Source of the DNA: Gemmatimonadales bacterium UBA7835
Lineage (GTDB): Bacteria; Gemmatimonadota; Gemmatimonadetes; Longimicrobiales; Gaopeijiaceae
NCBI GenBank assembly: GCA_002500925.1
Contig: DLTN01000102.1
Coordinates: forward strand, 28,034 to 43,474
Direction: 5' to 3'
Length of the DNA stretch: 15,441 nt
Every line of letters starts with the position of its first letter. Position 1 is the stretch's first letter. The translations under genes were made by a program, and so were the position numbers. The notes under the pieces are model-generated. The model saw only the letters and a list, made by a program, of their open reading frames with translations, was not told the origin of the DNA and did not search any database. Positions 7,036-14,435 of the stretch are shown one piece after another.

Positions 7036-8729
7036 TGGGCGCCGGTGCGCAGGCCCTTTTGGCCCTGTTTCCCATAGCCCTCGGCGGCGTCCTCTTGGTA
7101 GGGTTTCGTGTCCCTGCTAAACACGCAATGCCCGCAGCTTACGTCGCGGCAGCTTCAGTCGCGATTTTCGCATGGGAAATGAGTGTTTCTCGGGTAGCAG
7201 CTGCTTCGATACAGGGTTTGTTCCTGACGTTTGATCTTCTATTCATCATCTTCGGAGCGATCCTTCTCCTTCATACGCTCGAGCGGTCCGGAGGGGTCGC
7301 TGCAATACGGAAATCATTTAACGGAATAAGTGATGACCGGCGAGTTCAGGTTGTCATCGTCGCTTGGCTATTCGGTTCGTTCATAGAAGGCGCCGCCGGC
7401 TTCGGTACTCCCGCAGCTGTAGCAGCACCACTCCTAGTAGCACTAGGATTTCCAGCAGCAGCAGCAGTGATGCTTGGCATGATGATTCAGAGCACGGCGG
7501 TCACGTTCGGTGCAGTGGGAACACCAGTCCTAGTCGGAATCCAAGGGGGTTTAGGTGGCGAAGCCTTTGCGGCTGCGCTCGCTGGAGCCAACATGACCAT
7601 GGTCGACTACCTGCATGCGGTCACAGCAAAGGTCGTCCTCCTGCACGCCACGGCCGGATTTCTAATGCCGGTATGGATGGTCATAATGCTCACAAGATTC
7701 TTCGGAGCAAATCGCTCATGGAGCGAAGGACTCTCCATCTTACCTTTTGCCCTCCTCGGAGGCCTAGCCTTCGTAGTGCCGTACGTCTTTTTCGGCACGT
7801 TCCTAGGTCCCGAATTCCCTTCGTTACTGGGGGCGCCAGTCGGACTCTTGATCGTCGTAACAGTTGCCCGCCGCGGATGGCTCTTGCCTAAGGACCACTG
7901 GGACTTTCCGGAGAGGTCCATGTGGAACGCGGAATGGGTCAGCGGACTCGAAGACGAGTTGGCGAATGTTCCTGAAGGGCGTGGCATCTCCGCAGCTTCC
8001 GCATGGGCACCCTATGCACTGCTAGGAGGGCTCTTAGTCCTCACGCGTCTCCCGCAGCTTCCGGTAGGAGAATGGCTTCGCCTAGTGTCGGTTTCTTGGC
8101 AAAATATTTTGGGGTCCGGAATCACTGCTACCACCACACCTCTTTATCTCCCGGGGTTTGTGTTACTGGTGGTCGTGTTAATCACTGCGCTCCTCCATCG
8201 GATGAATGGTCCGGCACTGGGGGAAGCGTTTCGCTCTTCGACTAAAGTTCTCATAGGCGCTGGCGTTGTGCTCGTCTTCACCGTGCCGATGGTTCGTGTG
8301 TACATCAACTCTGACGTCAACGGGGCCGGATTACTCTCTATGCCTCTAGCTATGGCGGAATGGGTTGCGAGCAACGTGGGTGCCGTATGGCCTTTCTTCG
8401 CGCCGATGACCGGCGCACTTGGCGCCTTCATCGCAGGCTCCAATACGGTGAGCAACCTTATGTTCTCGGCCTTTCAGTTCGGAGTAGCCGAAAAACTGGC
8501 CATGTCGACGGTGATGATTGTGGCTCTTCAGGCAGTCGGAGCGGCAGCAGGTAACATGGTGGCGATACATAACGTGGTAGCAGCATCGGCCACGGTCGGG
8601 TTACTAGGCAAAGAAGGTGAGACACTGCGAAAAACAATCTTGCCGACCGTCTACTACTTATTGGTTGTGGGACTCCTAGGTCTGCTAGCAGTCCACGTGA
8701 TCGGAGTTGCGGACCCGGCAGGACTCTGA
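7035..8729 (+). CDS. lctP: LctP-family L-lactate/glycolate permease
   Basis: This 564-residue polytopic membrane protein has the length and layout of the LctP family (Escherichia coli LldP is about 550 residues), which imports L-lactate, D-lactate or glycolate with protons. The conserved block GSFIEGAAGFGTPAAVAAPLLVALGF (about residues 114-139) is followed by a TAVTFGAVGTPVL segment. Near the C-terminus are GALGAFIAGSNTVSNLMFSAFQFGVA and the GNMVAIHNVVAA stretch, all hallmarks of the family. The start at 7035 overlaps the stop of a small upstream ORF by one base and lacks its own Shine-Dalgarno site. No lactate dehydrogenase genes (lldD, lldEFG or dld) are adjacent, so the physiological substrate is uncertain within the family. 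It converges on the creatininase-like gene with 25 bases between the stops. Confidence 0.92.
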   Translation: MGAGAQALLALFPIALGGVLLVGFRVPAKHAMPAAYVAAASVAIFAWEMSVSRVAAASIQGLFLTFDLLFIIFGAILLLHTLERSGGVAAIRKSFNGISDDRRVQVVIVAWLFGSFIEGAAGFGTPAAVAAPLLVALGFPAAAAVMLGMMIQSTAVTFGAVGTPVLVGIQGGLGGEAFAAALAGANMTMVDYLHAVTAKVVLLHATAGFLMPVWMVIMLTRFFGANRSWSEGLSILPFALLGGLAFVVPYVFFGTFLGPEFPSLLGAPVGLLIVVTVARRGWLLPKDHWDFPERSMWNAEWVSGLEDELANVPEGRGISAASAWAPYALLGGLLVLTRLPQLPVGEWLRLVSVSWQNILGSGITATTTPLYLPGFVLLVVVLITALLHRMNGPALGEAFRSSTKVLIGAGVVLVFTVPMVRVYINSDVNGAGLLSMPLAMAEWVASNVGAVWPFFAPMTGALGAFIAGSNTVSNLMFSAFQFGVAEKLAMSTVMIVALQAVGAAAGNMVAIHNVVAASATVGLLGKEGETLRKTILPTVYYLLVVGLLGLLAVHVIGVADPAGL

Positions 8730-8754
8730 GTCTTTCTAGCCTAGTTCTATCCCC

Positions 8755-9510
8755 TCAAACCTTCAAAGATCGTGCAATGCCGTCAGCTGCGTGTGAGATA
8801 CACGCGAGTCCAATCTCTTCGGTCGCTCCGCGTGCGTCTCCGAGGATCCCGTTCGACGTAACTGACCTGAATCCCTCCTCAAAAATCCTAGTTTTGAGCT
8901 CATCGTCGAAAGTCTCGACGTGGCCTTCTTCCGCACGCTCTGCTCGAACTAGGTCTGGCCGGATGCAGAGAATTTCTGAAGTCTCGGCTATGTCAGCGTG
9001 TCCACCAACCCGACCGACTAGCTCAGGAGCGACCTCTAACAATGCCGCTTCCCAGAGAGCAACGAAACCGATGAGGTCAGTGTAAGCATCTACCTTGCAA
9101 TCTGGTCCGACCGCGGCACACAGGTCCGGAAGCATCTCTTCCAGGGGCCCAAAGTTCCCACCATGTGATGGAACGAAGCAAAGCCTCGTGAAGCCATGTC
9201 TAGCAAGGCTTACAGCGTAATCAATGCATATCGCCTGGAGTGTGCTGCGTCGCAACGTCAGTGTCCCCGCAAATCCCATGTGGTGCTCTGAGCATCCCAC
9301 GCGAATCGTCGGCGCTGCCAAAGAGTTACCTAGCCGACGAGCCACCTCTACGGCGAGACGATCCCCGCGAACTGCATCCACGAGGAGTGGGAGGTGCGGA
9401 CCATGTTGCTCCACGGCGCCCACGGCAATTACAACGGTTGTAGTTCCAAGGTTGATCGCCGCCTCAACTTCAGGCCACGTCATCTCCTCGAGAAGTAAGT
9501 TCTCGGACAT
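8755..9510 (-). CDS. Creatininase-family metal-dependent amidohydrolase
   Basis: This 251-residue cytoplasmic enzyme belongs to the creatininase/MftE-like superfamily, which opens cyclic amides or cleaves small amides using two metal ions. GAVEQHGPHLPLLVD supplies Glu34, His36 and Asp45, at the numbering reported for Pseudomonas creatininase; PSHGGN supplies His116, and GGHADIAETSEIL supplies the late His171 and Glu177. The length and motif order match the family. The actual substrate cannot be told: members include creatininase, formamide hydrolases of riboflavin-type pathways and mycofactocin protease MftE. No mycofactocin or creatine genes are nearby. ATG at 9510 gives an intact N-terminus, although the ribosome-binding site is weak. 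It lies downstream of the MBL hydrolase gene on the same strand, with a 163-base gap. Confidence 0.9.
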   Translation of the reverse strand: MSENLLLEEMTWPEVEAAINLGTTTVVIAVGAVEQHGPHLPLLVDAVRGDRLAVEVARRLGNSLAAPTIRVGCSEHHMGFAGTLTLRRSTLQAICIDYAVSLARHGFTRLCFVPSHGGNFGPLEEMLPDLCAAVGPDCKVDAYTDLIGFVALWEAALLEVAPELVGRVGGHADIAETSEILCIRPDLVRAERAEEGHVETFDDELKTRIFEEGFRSVTSNGILGDARGATEEIGLACISHAADGIARSLKV

Positions 9511-9673
9511 GTTTTACTCAATGGTTCTAGGGTGGTGCGGAAGTGTAGCCGGACAAATTGGAACCGCATAGACAGGCCCATCGCCGTGATCTTTCCAGTC
9601 ACGATTTCGGTCGCAGCCTCACTCGGGAAAACAGGTCCGCTGAGCGCCCTCAGAATTCGAGCAAGCTTCTAGC
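9511..9673. other. 163-base spacer without a gene
   Basis: This stretch separates the stop of the MBL hydrolase gene from the start of the creatininase-like gene, both on the minus strand. I see only a weak five-pair hairpin (CGTGA at about 9585, TCACG about 9 bases later) and no convincing promoter, RNA gene or coding frame. Confidence 0.5.
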
Positions 9674-10630
9674 TCATTCCTCAAGTTCCGACATCCATGC
9701 CCCAATCGCCGTAGCGAAGTACGTCGGTTGGAAAGCATACCAATCTCCCAATCCAGCAGGTATACGATACTCCTCACCTGCCTGCTCAGAAGATATACCA
9801 CGATCGATAGCCCTTCGCGCAGCAGCTTCAAGATCACCTAGGAGATCAATGTACCTGTCTAATGCCATTGCATCAGCGAGCGGTCCATGGCCAGGCACGT
9901 ACGTCGAAGCATCCATTGCACGCAAGAGTCGCGCCTCCGCACTGAGCCGGGATGGGGCCGCATCCACATAATTCGGGACCATTTGGTTCCAAACCAGATC
10001 TCCGCAAAAGGCCACAGATTCCTCAGGTATCTCGACAGTCAAATCCGATTGGGTGTGTCCCCTGCGTGGGACAAGAATCACTGAGCGGTCTCCTAGATCG
10101 ATCTCGGTGGGTCGACGGGTTCCTATGCGGGTTACTGACTCCAGAACTTCGCTCTGCTCATCACCATTCTGCATCGACAGGTCGATCGTCACATCAGTGC
10201 CGAGGACTTCGACTCCGGGTGTCTCAACCATCCCTCTGAGTCCATCTGTGTGGTCGCCATGGTAGTGCGTGATCACCGCGTGTGTAGGACGTCGACCTGT
10301 GAGTCGGCGGGCTTGCTCTGTCATCCACCGAGCGCCGTCGTTAGAAGCAAACGCCTCTACAATCACTACTCCGTTCCTACCTGAGATAATTCCGCCATTA
10401 CAAATCGTGGTGCGGTCCTCGAGTGGAGTCGATACGAGGCCCCAAACTCCCGGAGCTATCCTCTCTAGGCGCCCCCAAGGCTCGGAAGCTACGACAGGAA
10501 AGCGATCTTGGGTCGCCCAGACCATTTGACCCCACAAAGGAGCGACAGCCTTCATGAGAGCAATCTGTGCGGCACATGAAGAAGATCTTCTTACGAAGTC
10601 GCGACGGGTCAACGAGAGGCGTGATTCCAT
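9674..10630 (-). CDS. Tat-exported metallo-beta-lactamase-fold hydrolase
   Basis: The 318-residue protein starts with a twin-arginine signal: SLTRRDFVRR (Arg9-Arg10), a moderately hydrophobic stretch, and a possible cleavage site near VWA-TQ (about 39). The mature part is a metallo-beta-lactamase fold with THYHGDHTDG (His122, His124, Asp126, His127), RRGHT, FCGDLVWN and PGHGP, the usual order of zinc ligands. Export by Tat implies folding with its metal in the cytoplasm and action in the periplasm. It lacks features that would mark a true beta-lactamase, so lactonase, esterase or phosphodiesterase-like roles are all possible. ATG at 10630 is preferred over the in-frame GTG at 10639, which adds only three residues. 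The gene is divergent from the YfcC-like permease across 137 bases, a layout that could share regulation. Confidence 0.9.
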   Translation of the reverse strand: MESRLSLTRRDFVRRSSSCAAQIALMKAVAPLWGQMVWATQDRFPVVASEPWGRLERIAPGVWGLVSTPLEDRTTICNGGIISGRNGVVIVEAFASNDGARWMTEQARRLTGRRPTHAVITHYHGDHTDGLRGMVETPGVEVLGTDVTIDLSMQNGDEQSEVLESVTRIGTRRPTEIDLGDRSVILVPRRGHTQSDLTVEIPEESVAFCGDLVWNQMVPNYVDAAPSRLSAEARLLRAMDASTYVPGHGPLADAMALDRYIDLLGDLEAAARRAIDRGISSEQAGEEYRIPAGLGDWYAFQPTYFATAIGAWMSELEE

Positions 10631-10708
10631 AAAGAACACTTCAGGTTTTAGACTTCCCTAACTTGAAAAGCTGGCGTCCCCGAGCCCGCCTCGCCATCCT
10701 CTGCCGCC

Positions 10709-10771
10709 ATGAGCACACCCCTACGGTTTTTAGACACCGCACTGCCCTTACCCTCAGAACCGTCATTATGA
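10709..10771 (+). CDS. Tiny ORF (20 aa) overlapping the YfcC permease start
   Basis: ATG at 10709 opens a 20-codon frame (beginning MSTPLRFLDTALP) whose TGA at 10769-10771 overlaps the permease ATG as ATGA. There is no clear Shine-Dalgarno site before it. It could couple translation to the permease, or be chance in a 137-base divergent spacer. Confidence 0.18.
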   Translation: MSTPLRFLDTALPLPSEPSL

Positions 10772-12123
10772 ACGACTCCGTAAAGCTGCGGCTTCCACAC
10801 CCTCTCGCCATTCTGACTGGATGTGTACTCCTCGCAGCCGGAGCTAGCTACTTGCTACCGGCAGGAGAATTCGACCGTCAAAGCGACCCTGTCACAGGGC
10901 GCACACTTGTTGTGCCTGGTACCTACCAGTCGGTCGAATCGAATCCTGTCAGTCTGTTCGAAGCGCTGGTTGCACTCCCGCGCGGTATGGCCGATGCAAG
11001 TAGCGTGATTTTCTTGGTCTTCTTGATCGGTGGCGCCTTTACTGTCGTTGACGAGTCGGGCGCGCTCAGGCGAGCGATCCCTTCGCTGGTTAAGGCGCTG
11101 AGGGGTCGAGACCTCCTTGTTATACCGGTAGTCTCAATGTTCTTCGCAATGGGCGGGGTCGTCCAAAACATGCAGGAAGAGATCATCCCACTCATTCCCG
11201 TCCTCATGATCCTTACCGCGAGGCTCGGGTTCACACCGATCGTGGCGGTTTCTATGAGCGCCGGAGCCGCATTCGTCGGATCCGCGTTCAGCCCAGTCAA
11301 CCCATTTCAGGTCATTATCGCCCAGCAAGCTGCACAGGTCGAGCCGATATCAGGAGCGCTCTTTCGTATAGTCTTCTTGATTGGTGCGCTCACCTTGTGG
11401 ATCGGGGCCACTATGCGCTATGCGGCTGCAACACGGACCGCCGGACAAGCCTCTAGTTCCGATGAATTTGCCGAGGGCATGACCGTCACAGACACCGTGA
11501 TCGTCGCGATGGTGGCAGCAACCTTTGGCCTGATGGTCGTGGGTCTTCAGTACTGGGGATGGGGCTTCGACCAAATGTCTGGAGCATTCTTCCTTATGGG
11601 TTGCATAGTCGGCGTGATCGCAAGAATGGGAGTGAGCGGAACCGCTGAAGCTTACGTAAAAGGCTTCAGAGATCTCGCATACGCGGCACTCCTGATCGGC
11701 TTTGCTAGAGCCATCTCGACGGTCCTGACTGACGGGCGCATCATCGACACCATAGTGAACGGCATGTTCACCCCTCTCGAAAGTTTGCCCCAACTCGCGT
11801 CGGCGCTCGGTATGGTCGTGGGACAAGCTCTCCTGCACATCCCCGTGCCAAGCGTTAGTAGCCAAGCCGTGTTGACAATGCCGATCCTTGTGCCGCTGGC
11901 CGATCTTCTGGGGCTCTCACGACAAGTTATCGTGCTTGCTTACCAATACGGTGCAGGACTCTGCGACCTTGTGACACCTACAAACGGAGCACTGATGGCC
12001 ATTCTTGCCTCGGCAGGCGTCCGTTACGAGCAGTGGATTAAGTTTACCGGGCCACTCTATCTAGCGCTGGTCGCTTTAGGATGCGTCTCGATAGCTGTAG
12101 CGATCGCGATCGGCCTGCAGTAG
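10768..12123 (+). CDS. YfcC/DcuC-family anion permease
   Basis: This 451-residue membrane protein belongs to the YfcC family (C4-dicarboxylate anaerobic carrier superfamily), whose members move dicarboxylates or amino acids such as arginine and ornithine. It has the early LLPAGEFDRQ segment with a short extracytoplasmic stretch (VVPGTYQSVESNPVSLFEAL), then NMQEEIIPLIPVL and SAFSPVNPFQVIIAQQAA in the first half. The second half has IPVPSVSSQAVLTMPILVPLADLLG and YQYGAGLCDLVTPTNGALMAILA, the duplicated re-entrant motifs of this family. The frame is open from a TTG at 10663, but the extra 35 residues are basic and unlike the family; ATG at 10768 starts just before helix 1. It overlaps the NUDIX gene by one base, so the two are probably cotranscribed. 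The substrate is unknown. Confidence 0.9.
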   Translation: MNDSVKLRLPHPLAILTGCVLLAAGASYLLPAGEFDRQSDPVTGRTLVVPGTYQSVESNPVSLFEALVALPRGMADASSVIFLVFLIGGAFTVVDESGALRRAIPSLVKALRGRDLLVIPVVSMFFAMGGVVQNMQEEIIPLIPVLMILTARLGFTPIVAVSMSAGAAFVGSAFSPVNPFQVIIAQQAAQVEPISGALFRIVFLIGALTLWIGATMRYAAATRTAGQASSSDEFAEGMTVTDTVIVAMVAATFGLMVVGLQYWGWGFDQMSGAFFLMGCIVGVIARMGVSGTAEAYVKGFRDLAYAALLIGFARAISTVLTDGRIIDTIVNGMFTPLESLPQLASALGMVVGQALLHIPVPSVSSQAVLTMPILVPLADLLGLSRQVIVLAYQYGAGLCDLVTPTNGALMAILASAGVRYEQWIKFTGPLYLALVALGCVSIAVAIAIGLQ

Positions 12124-12548
12124 TGTCGATCCGGGTCATCGCAGCCGTAATAAGTCGGAATGGTGCCTTCCTTCTAGGCCGTCGACCCGAAAACAAGCGT
12201 CACGGTGGCATGTGGGAATTCCCCGGCGGAAAGCTCGAGCCGGGAGAGAAGCCTGAAGCCACGGCAAGACGAGAGCTGGCTGAGGAATTAGAGCTAGACG
12301 TAACTAATTTTGGCGCACTCCTACACACAGTTCAGGATGAGGACTCTCCCTTCATAATTGAGTTCTATCCCGCCGAAGTCACTGGAGACCCTGTCCCAAG
12401 AGAGCACACTGAACTCGCATGGCTGTCCTCCGACAAAATAGCGGCAATCGCACTGGCCCCGGCTGACAGAAACTTTCTCTCATGGTTCATGTCAAAGGAT
12501 GCGAATAATCTTGGTGCCGAGAGGGATCAGGAGAGTGAGCGGAGGTAA
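12123..12548 (+). CDS. MutT-like NUDIX hydrolase
   Basis: The 141-residue protein has the MutT-style lead-in GGMWEFPGGKLEPGE and the NUDIX box G36-x5-E42-x7-R50-E51-x-x-E54-E55, which binds magnesium and cleaves nucleoside diphosphates linked to another group. The usual Gly near the end of the box is Glu57. Length and context fit 8-oxo-dGTP or similar oxidised-nucleotide cleaning, but the substrate range of NUDIX enzymes is broad. I chose GTG at 12123 because it shares its G with the TAG stop of the YfcC gene (TAGTG), a classical coupled start, and the product then begins directly at the first strand; an upstream ATG at 12081 would overlap the permease further. The last 22 bases overlap the 3' end of the convergent methyltransferase gene. 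Confidence 0.9.
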   Translation: MSIRVIAAVISRNGAFLLGRRPENKRHGGMWEFPGGKLEPGEKPEATARRELAEELELDVTNFGALLHTVQDEDSPFIIEFYPAEVTGDPVPREHTELAWLSSDKIAAIALAPADRNFLSWFMSKDANNLGAERDQESERR

Positions 12549-13876
12549 TCAGCTGCTCTAGCTTTCGGGATCTCGCTCTTTAGACCGTCGACAGTAAGGG
12601 CTCCTCGCCCGATCAAATCTCCGTGGTGGCGAATCCCGATAGGCCCCCTCTCTTCCTCAGCCACCGCTACTGGCTCCCTAGAAATGAGAGTCCGCATTTC
12701 ATCGTCATTAACATCAACTGTGCGGCCTGTCATTCCATTACCCAGCAGTCGAAGCAAATCATTCGACGGTCGCGGACGACCGCGAGAGTCGAAATCAATC
12801 CCTCGAACCCCCACGGAAACTGCTCGCCATGATCCATTCTCCCACACTGGGACAGGCCAGGCATCCAATGTATGAAACCATGCGCGACCTCCTCGTAAAA
12901 TCCAGCGTAGCCGATCGAGCCCGTGCCCTAGGCCATATCGGCCCCTCAACTCATCCAAGGCAGGCCCGAGACGCTCTCTCGCCTCATCGACTGACATGTC
13001 GTCACCTGGGAAGACCGCGGGCACGCTATCCTCAAAAGATCGACTCTCACCATCATCCAACTTGCGAAGTCGAGCCATAAATAGCCCCCCTGAGTCGAGA
13101 TGATGAGGGTATATACGAGCCGCCCCCTCGAGCCTAGGATCAAATTGAACACCTTCGAAGTGAGTCAAACCTGGAGCGTGATCAATCGGAAGTGCGAGGG
13201 GCTCAAGCGCGACGGGCAAACGCCGAAGTGCGTCGGTAACAACTGCCTCGTTCTCCTCAGGGGCAAAAGTGCAGGTTACATAAAGAATGACGCCTCCTGG
13301 TCGGGTCACCTTAACTGCTCTTTCAAGAAGCGCCCGCTGCGCGTTAGTCACATAATCGAGAAAGGACGTCGACTGATTAGGCGCCCGCCCGCCTCCACGA
13401 CGAAGGGTCCCCTCGCCCGAACACGGTGCGTCTACCAAGACCCGGTCGAAGGTGGCTCCGACCGGAAAGTCTCGGCCATCTCCAGCAGTCACCATGATGT
13501 TTGAATTTCCGAGACGGTACACATTGCCTAGGAGCCCGCGAATGCGTGGTTCACTCACCTCAGACGCTACAAGGCATCCTGAATCTTTCATCAGTTCCGC
13601 CATGTGCAGTGTTTTTCCCCCTGGCGCAGAGCACAAGTCCAGCACGTGTTCGCCAGGCTCCGGGGCTATCGCGGGAGCGGCAACACCCGTCGATGCTTGC
13701 TGGACATACACCAAACCAAGCCAGTGCTCACGAGTCGCGGAAAGCGGACCCGGTCCGTCTTTAACTCTGTGGAACCCCGAAACTCCGTCGACCGGTTCTA
13801 TCTCAAACCCGCGAGCCCTTAGGCGTTCTATAAGCGCATGCTCTGTGACCCGCCCTGCACACACTCGGAACACCAC
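12527..13876 (-). CDS. RsmF/RsmB-type rRNA cytosine-C5 methyltransferase
   Basis: This protein transfers a methyl group from S-adenosylmethionine to C5 of a cytosine in RNA, most likely 16S rRNA. From the GTG at 13876 it has 449 residues. DLCSAPGGKT (80-89) is the AdoMet site, VDAPCSGEG (149-156) holds the releasing Cys152, and YVTCTFAPEENE (199-210) holds the nucleophilic Cys202. The LSATREHWLGLVYVQQAS region and the C-terminal part ending in LKSEIPKARAADYLRSLS resemble RsmF (YebU), with a PUA-like tail, rather than RsmB, which has an N-terminal NusB-like domain. The conserved N-terminal block of the family appears to start upstream of 13876 (see next entry), so this conventional start probably truncates the protein. 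It lies directly downstream of the groES-like gene on the same strand. Confidence 0.9.
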   Translation of the reverse strand: MVFRVCAGRVTEHALIERLRARGFEIEPVDGVSGFHRVKDGPGPLSATREHWLGLVYVQQASTGVAAPAIAPEPGEHVLDLCSAPGGKTLHMAELMKDSGCLVASEVSEPRIRGLLGNVYRLGNSNIMVTAGDGRDFPVGATFDRVLVDAPCSGEGTLRRGGGRAPNQSTSFLDYVTNAQRALLERAVKVTRPGGVILYVTCTFAPEENEAVVTDALRRLPVALEPLALPIDHAPGLTHFEGVQFDPRLEGAARIYPHHLDSGGLFMARLRKLDDGESRSFEDSVPAVFPGDDMSVDEARERLGPALDELRGRYGLGHGLDRLRWILRGGRAWFHTLDAWPVPVWENGSWRAVSVGVRGIDFDSRGRPRPSNDLLRLLGNGMTGRTVDVNDDEMRTLISREPVAVAEEERGPIGIRHHGDLIGRGALTVDGLKSEIPKARAADYLRSLS

Positions 13877-13996
13877 CGGTTCCGGACGACGAGCAGCCTC
13901 CGTGAAGCCCGCCCAATCATCTACAAAGCTGCGGTAGCGGGCGAGGTCGACTTCCCGCTCTCGCGGGGCCTTACGCCTCCTGCGCCTGGGGGTCAG
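13877..13996 (-). other. In-frame N-terminal extension of the rsmF-like gene
   Basis: Reading the methyltransferase frame upstream of the GTG at 13876 stays open for 40 codons back to 13996. It gives a sequence with DLARYRSFVDDWAGFTEA followed by ARRPEPVVFRV, which looks like the usual N-terminal helix of RsmF-type enzymes. No ATG, GTG or TTG occurs in this extension. The only plausible initiators are a CTG at 13996-13994, which overlaps the TGA stop of the groES-like gene, or a codon after the AGGAGG at about 13974-13982. A one-base sequence error joining the frame from ATG 14021 is the alternative. Confidence 0.6.
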
Positions 13997-14382
13997 AAGT
14001 TGAGTACGTCGGGGTCCTCATCTTCGCGCACGAGAGTCAGGATCGCCGCCTGAGGCACCACGAGATAATGCTCGCCCTCGAACGTGATCTCAACCGAAGC
14101 CTTCCTAAAGAAAAGCGCATAATCCCCAATTTGGGCCTGAAGGGGAACGTACTTCGGCTCACCAGGCGTGCCACCAATCTTCCACGGCTCATCGTCGAGT
14201 TCAGTGGGTGCAGAAACAGCATTTCCGGGACCTGTAGCGACGACCTTACCGCCCTGCACGGCCTGGTTGTCGACTGCCGTGCTCGGAAGATAGAGACCGA
14301 CCTTGGTCCGATCCTCACCCTCTTCCGGCTGAATCAGGACACGGTCGCCGACAACGATAAGACGCTTTCTCGATTCTGACAT
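13993..14382 (-). CDS. GroES-like co-chaperone with an insertion
   Basis: The 129-residue protein has the Cpn10 fold pattern: GDRVLIQPE (12-20), a mobile-loop-like segment KVGLYLPS (28-34), GGKVVATGPGN (44-54), IGDYALFFRKAS (85-96) and EHYLVVPQAAILTLV (104-118). GroES caps GroEL with a seven-membered lid and helps fold proteins. Two things differ from the usual about 95 residues: an acidic tail (EDEDPDVLNF) and an insert of roughly 20 residues (about 55-78, SAPTELDDEPWKIGGTPGEPKY) between the GPG turn and the GD strand. ATG at 14382 has AGGGTGA upstream; the frame is open six codons further. There is no groEL beside it, and no CIRCE-type heat-shock inverted repeat upstream. It may be an additional GroES-like paralogue; function as a true co-chaperonin is inferred. 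Confidence 0.87.
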   Translation of the reverse strand: MSESRKRLIVVGDRVLIQPEEGEDRTKVGLYLPSTAVDNQAVQGGKVVATGPGNAVSAPTELDDEPWKIGGTPGEPKYVPLQAQIGDYALFFRKASVEITFEGEHYLVVPQAAILTLVREDEDPDVLNF

Positions 14383-14435
14383 ATTCACCCTGTACGACAC
14401 GCTTTTATCTAAACTCGAGGACAGAAAAGCTCGCC

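Noticed and set aside
7364..7891. 175-residue open frame overlapping the LctP-like permease in another frame
   Set aside because: Arg/Ser-rich product without family resemblance; the permease frame is conserved throughout.
11350..11865. 171-residue open frame on the minus strand inside the YfcC-like gene
   Set aside because: Its product is rich in His, Asp and Ser with no fold-like pattern, and it lies antisense to a strongly recognisable permease; it is a composition shadow.
13452..13937. 161-residue open frame on the plus strand opposite the rsmF-like gene
   Set aside because: Low-complexity Ser/Pro/Arg-rich product, antisense to conserved methyltransferase motifs, with no start signal; a shadow frame.
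14383..14435. CIRCE-type heat-shock operator upstream of the groES-like gene
   Set aside because: No TTAGCACTC / GAGTGCTAA inverted repeat is present; only an AT-rich TTTAGATAAAAG that might be a -10 region.
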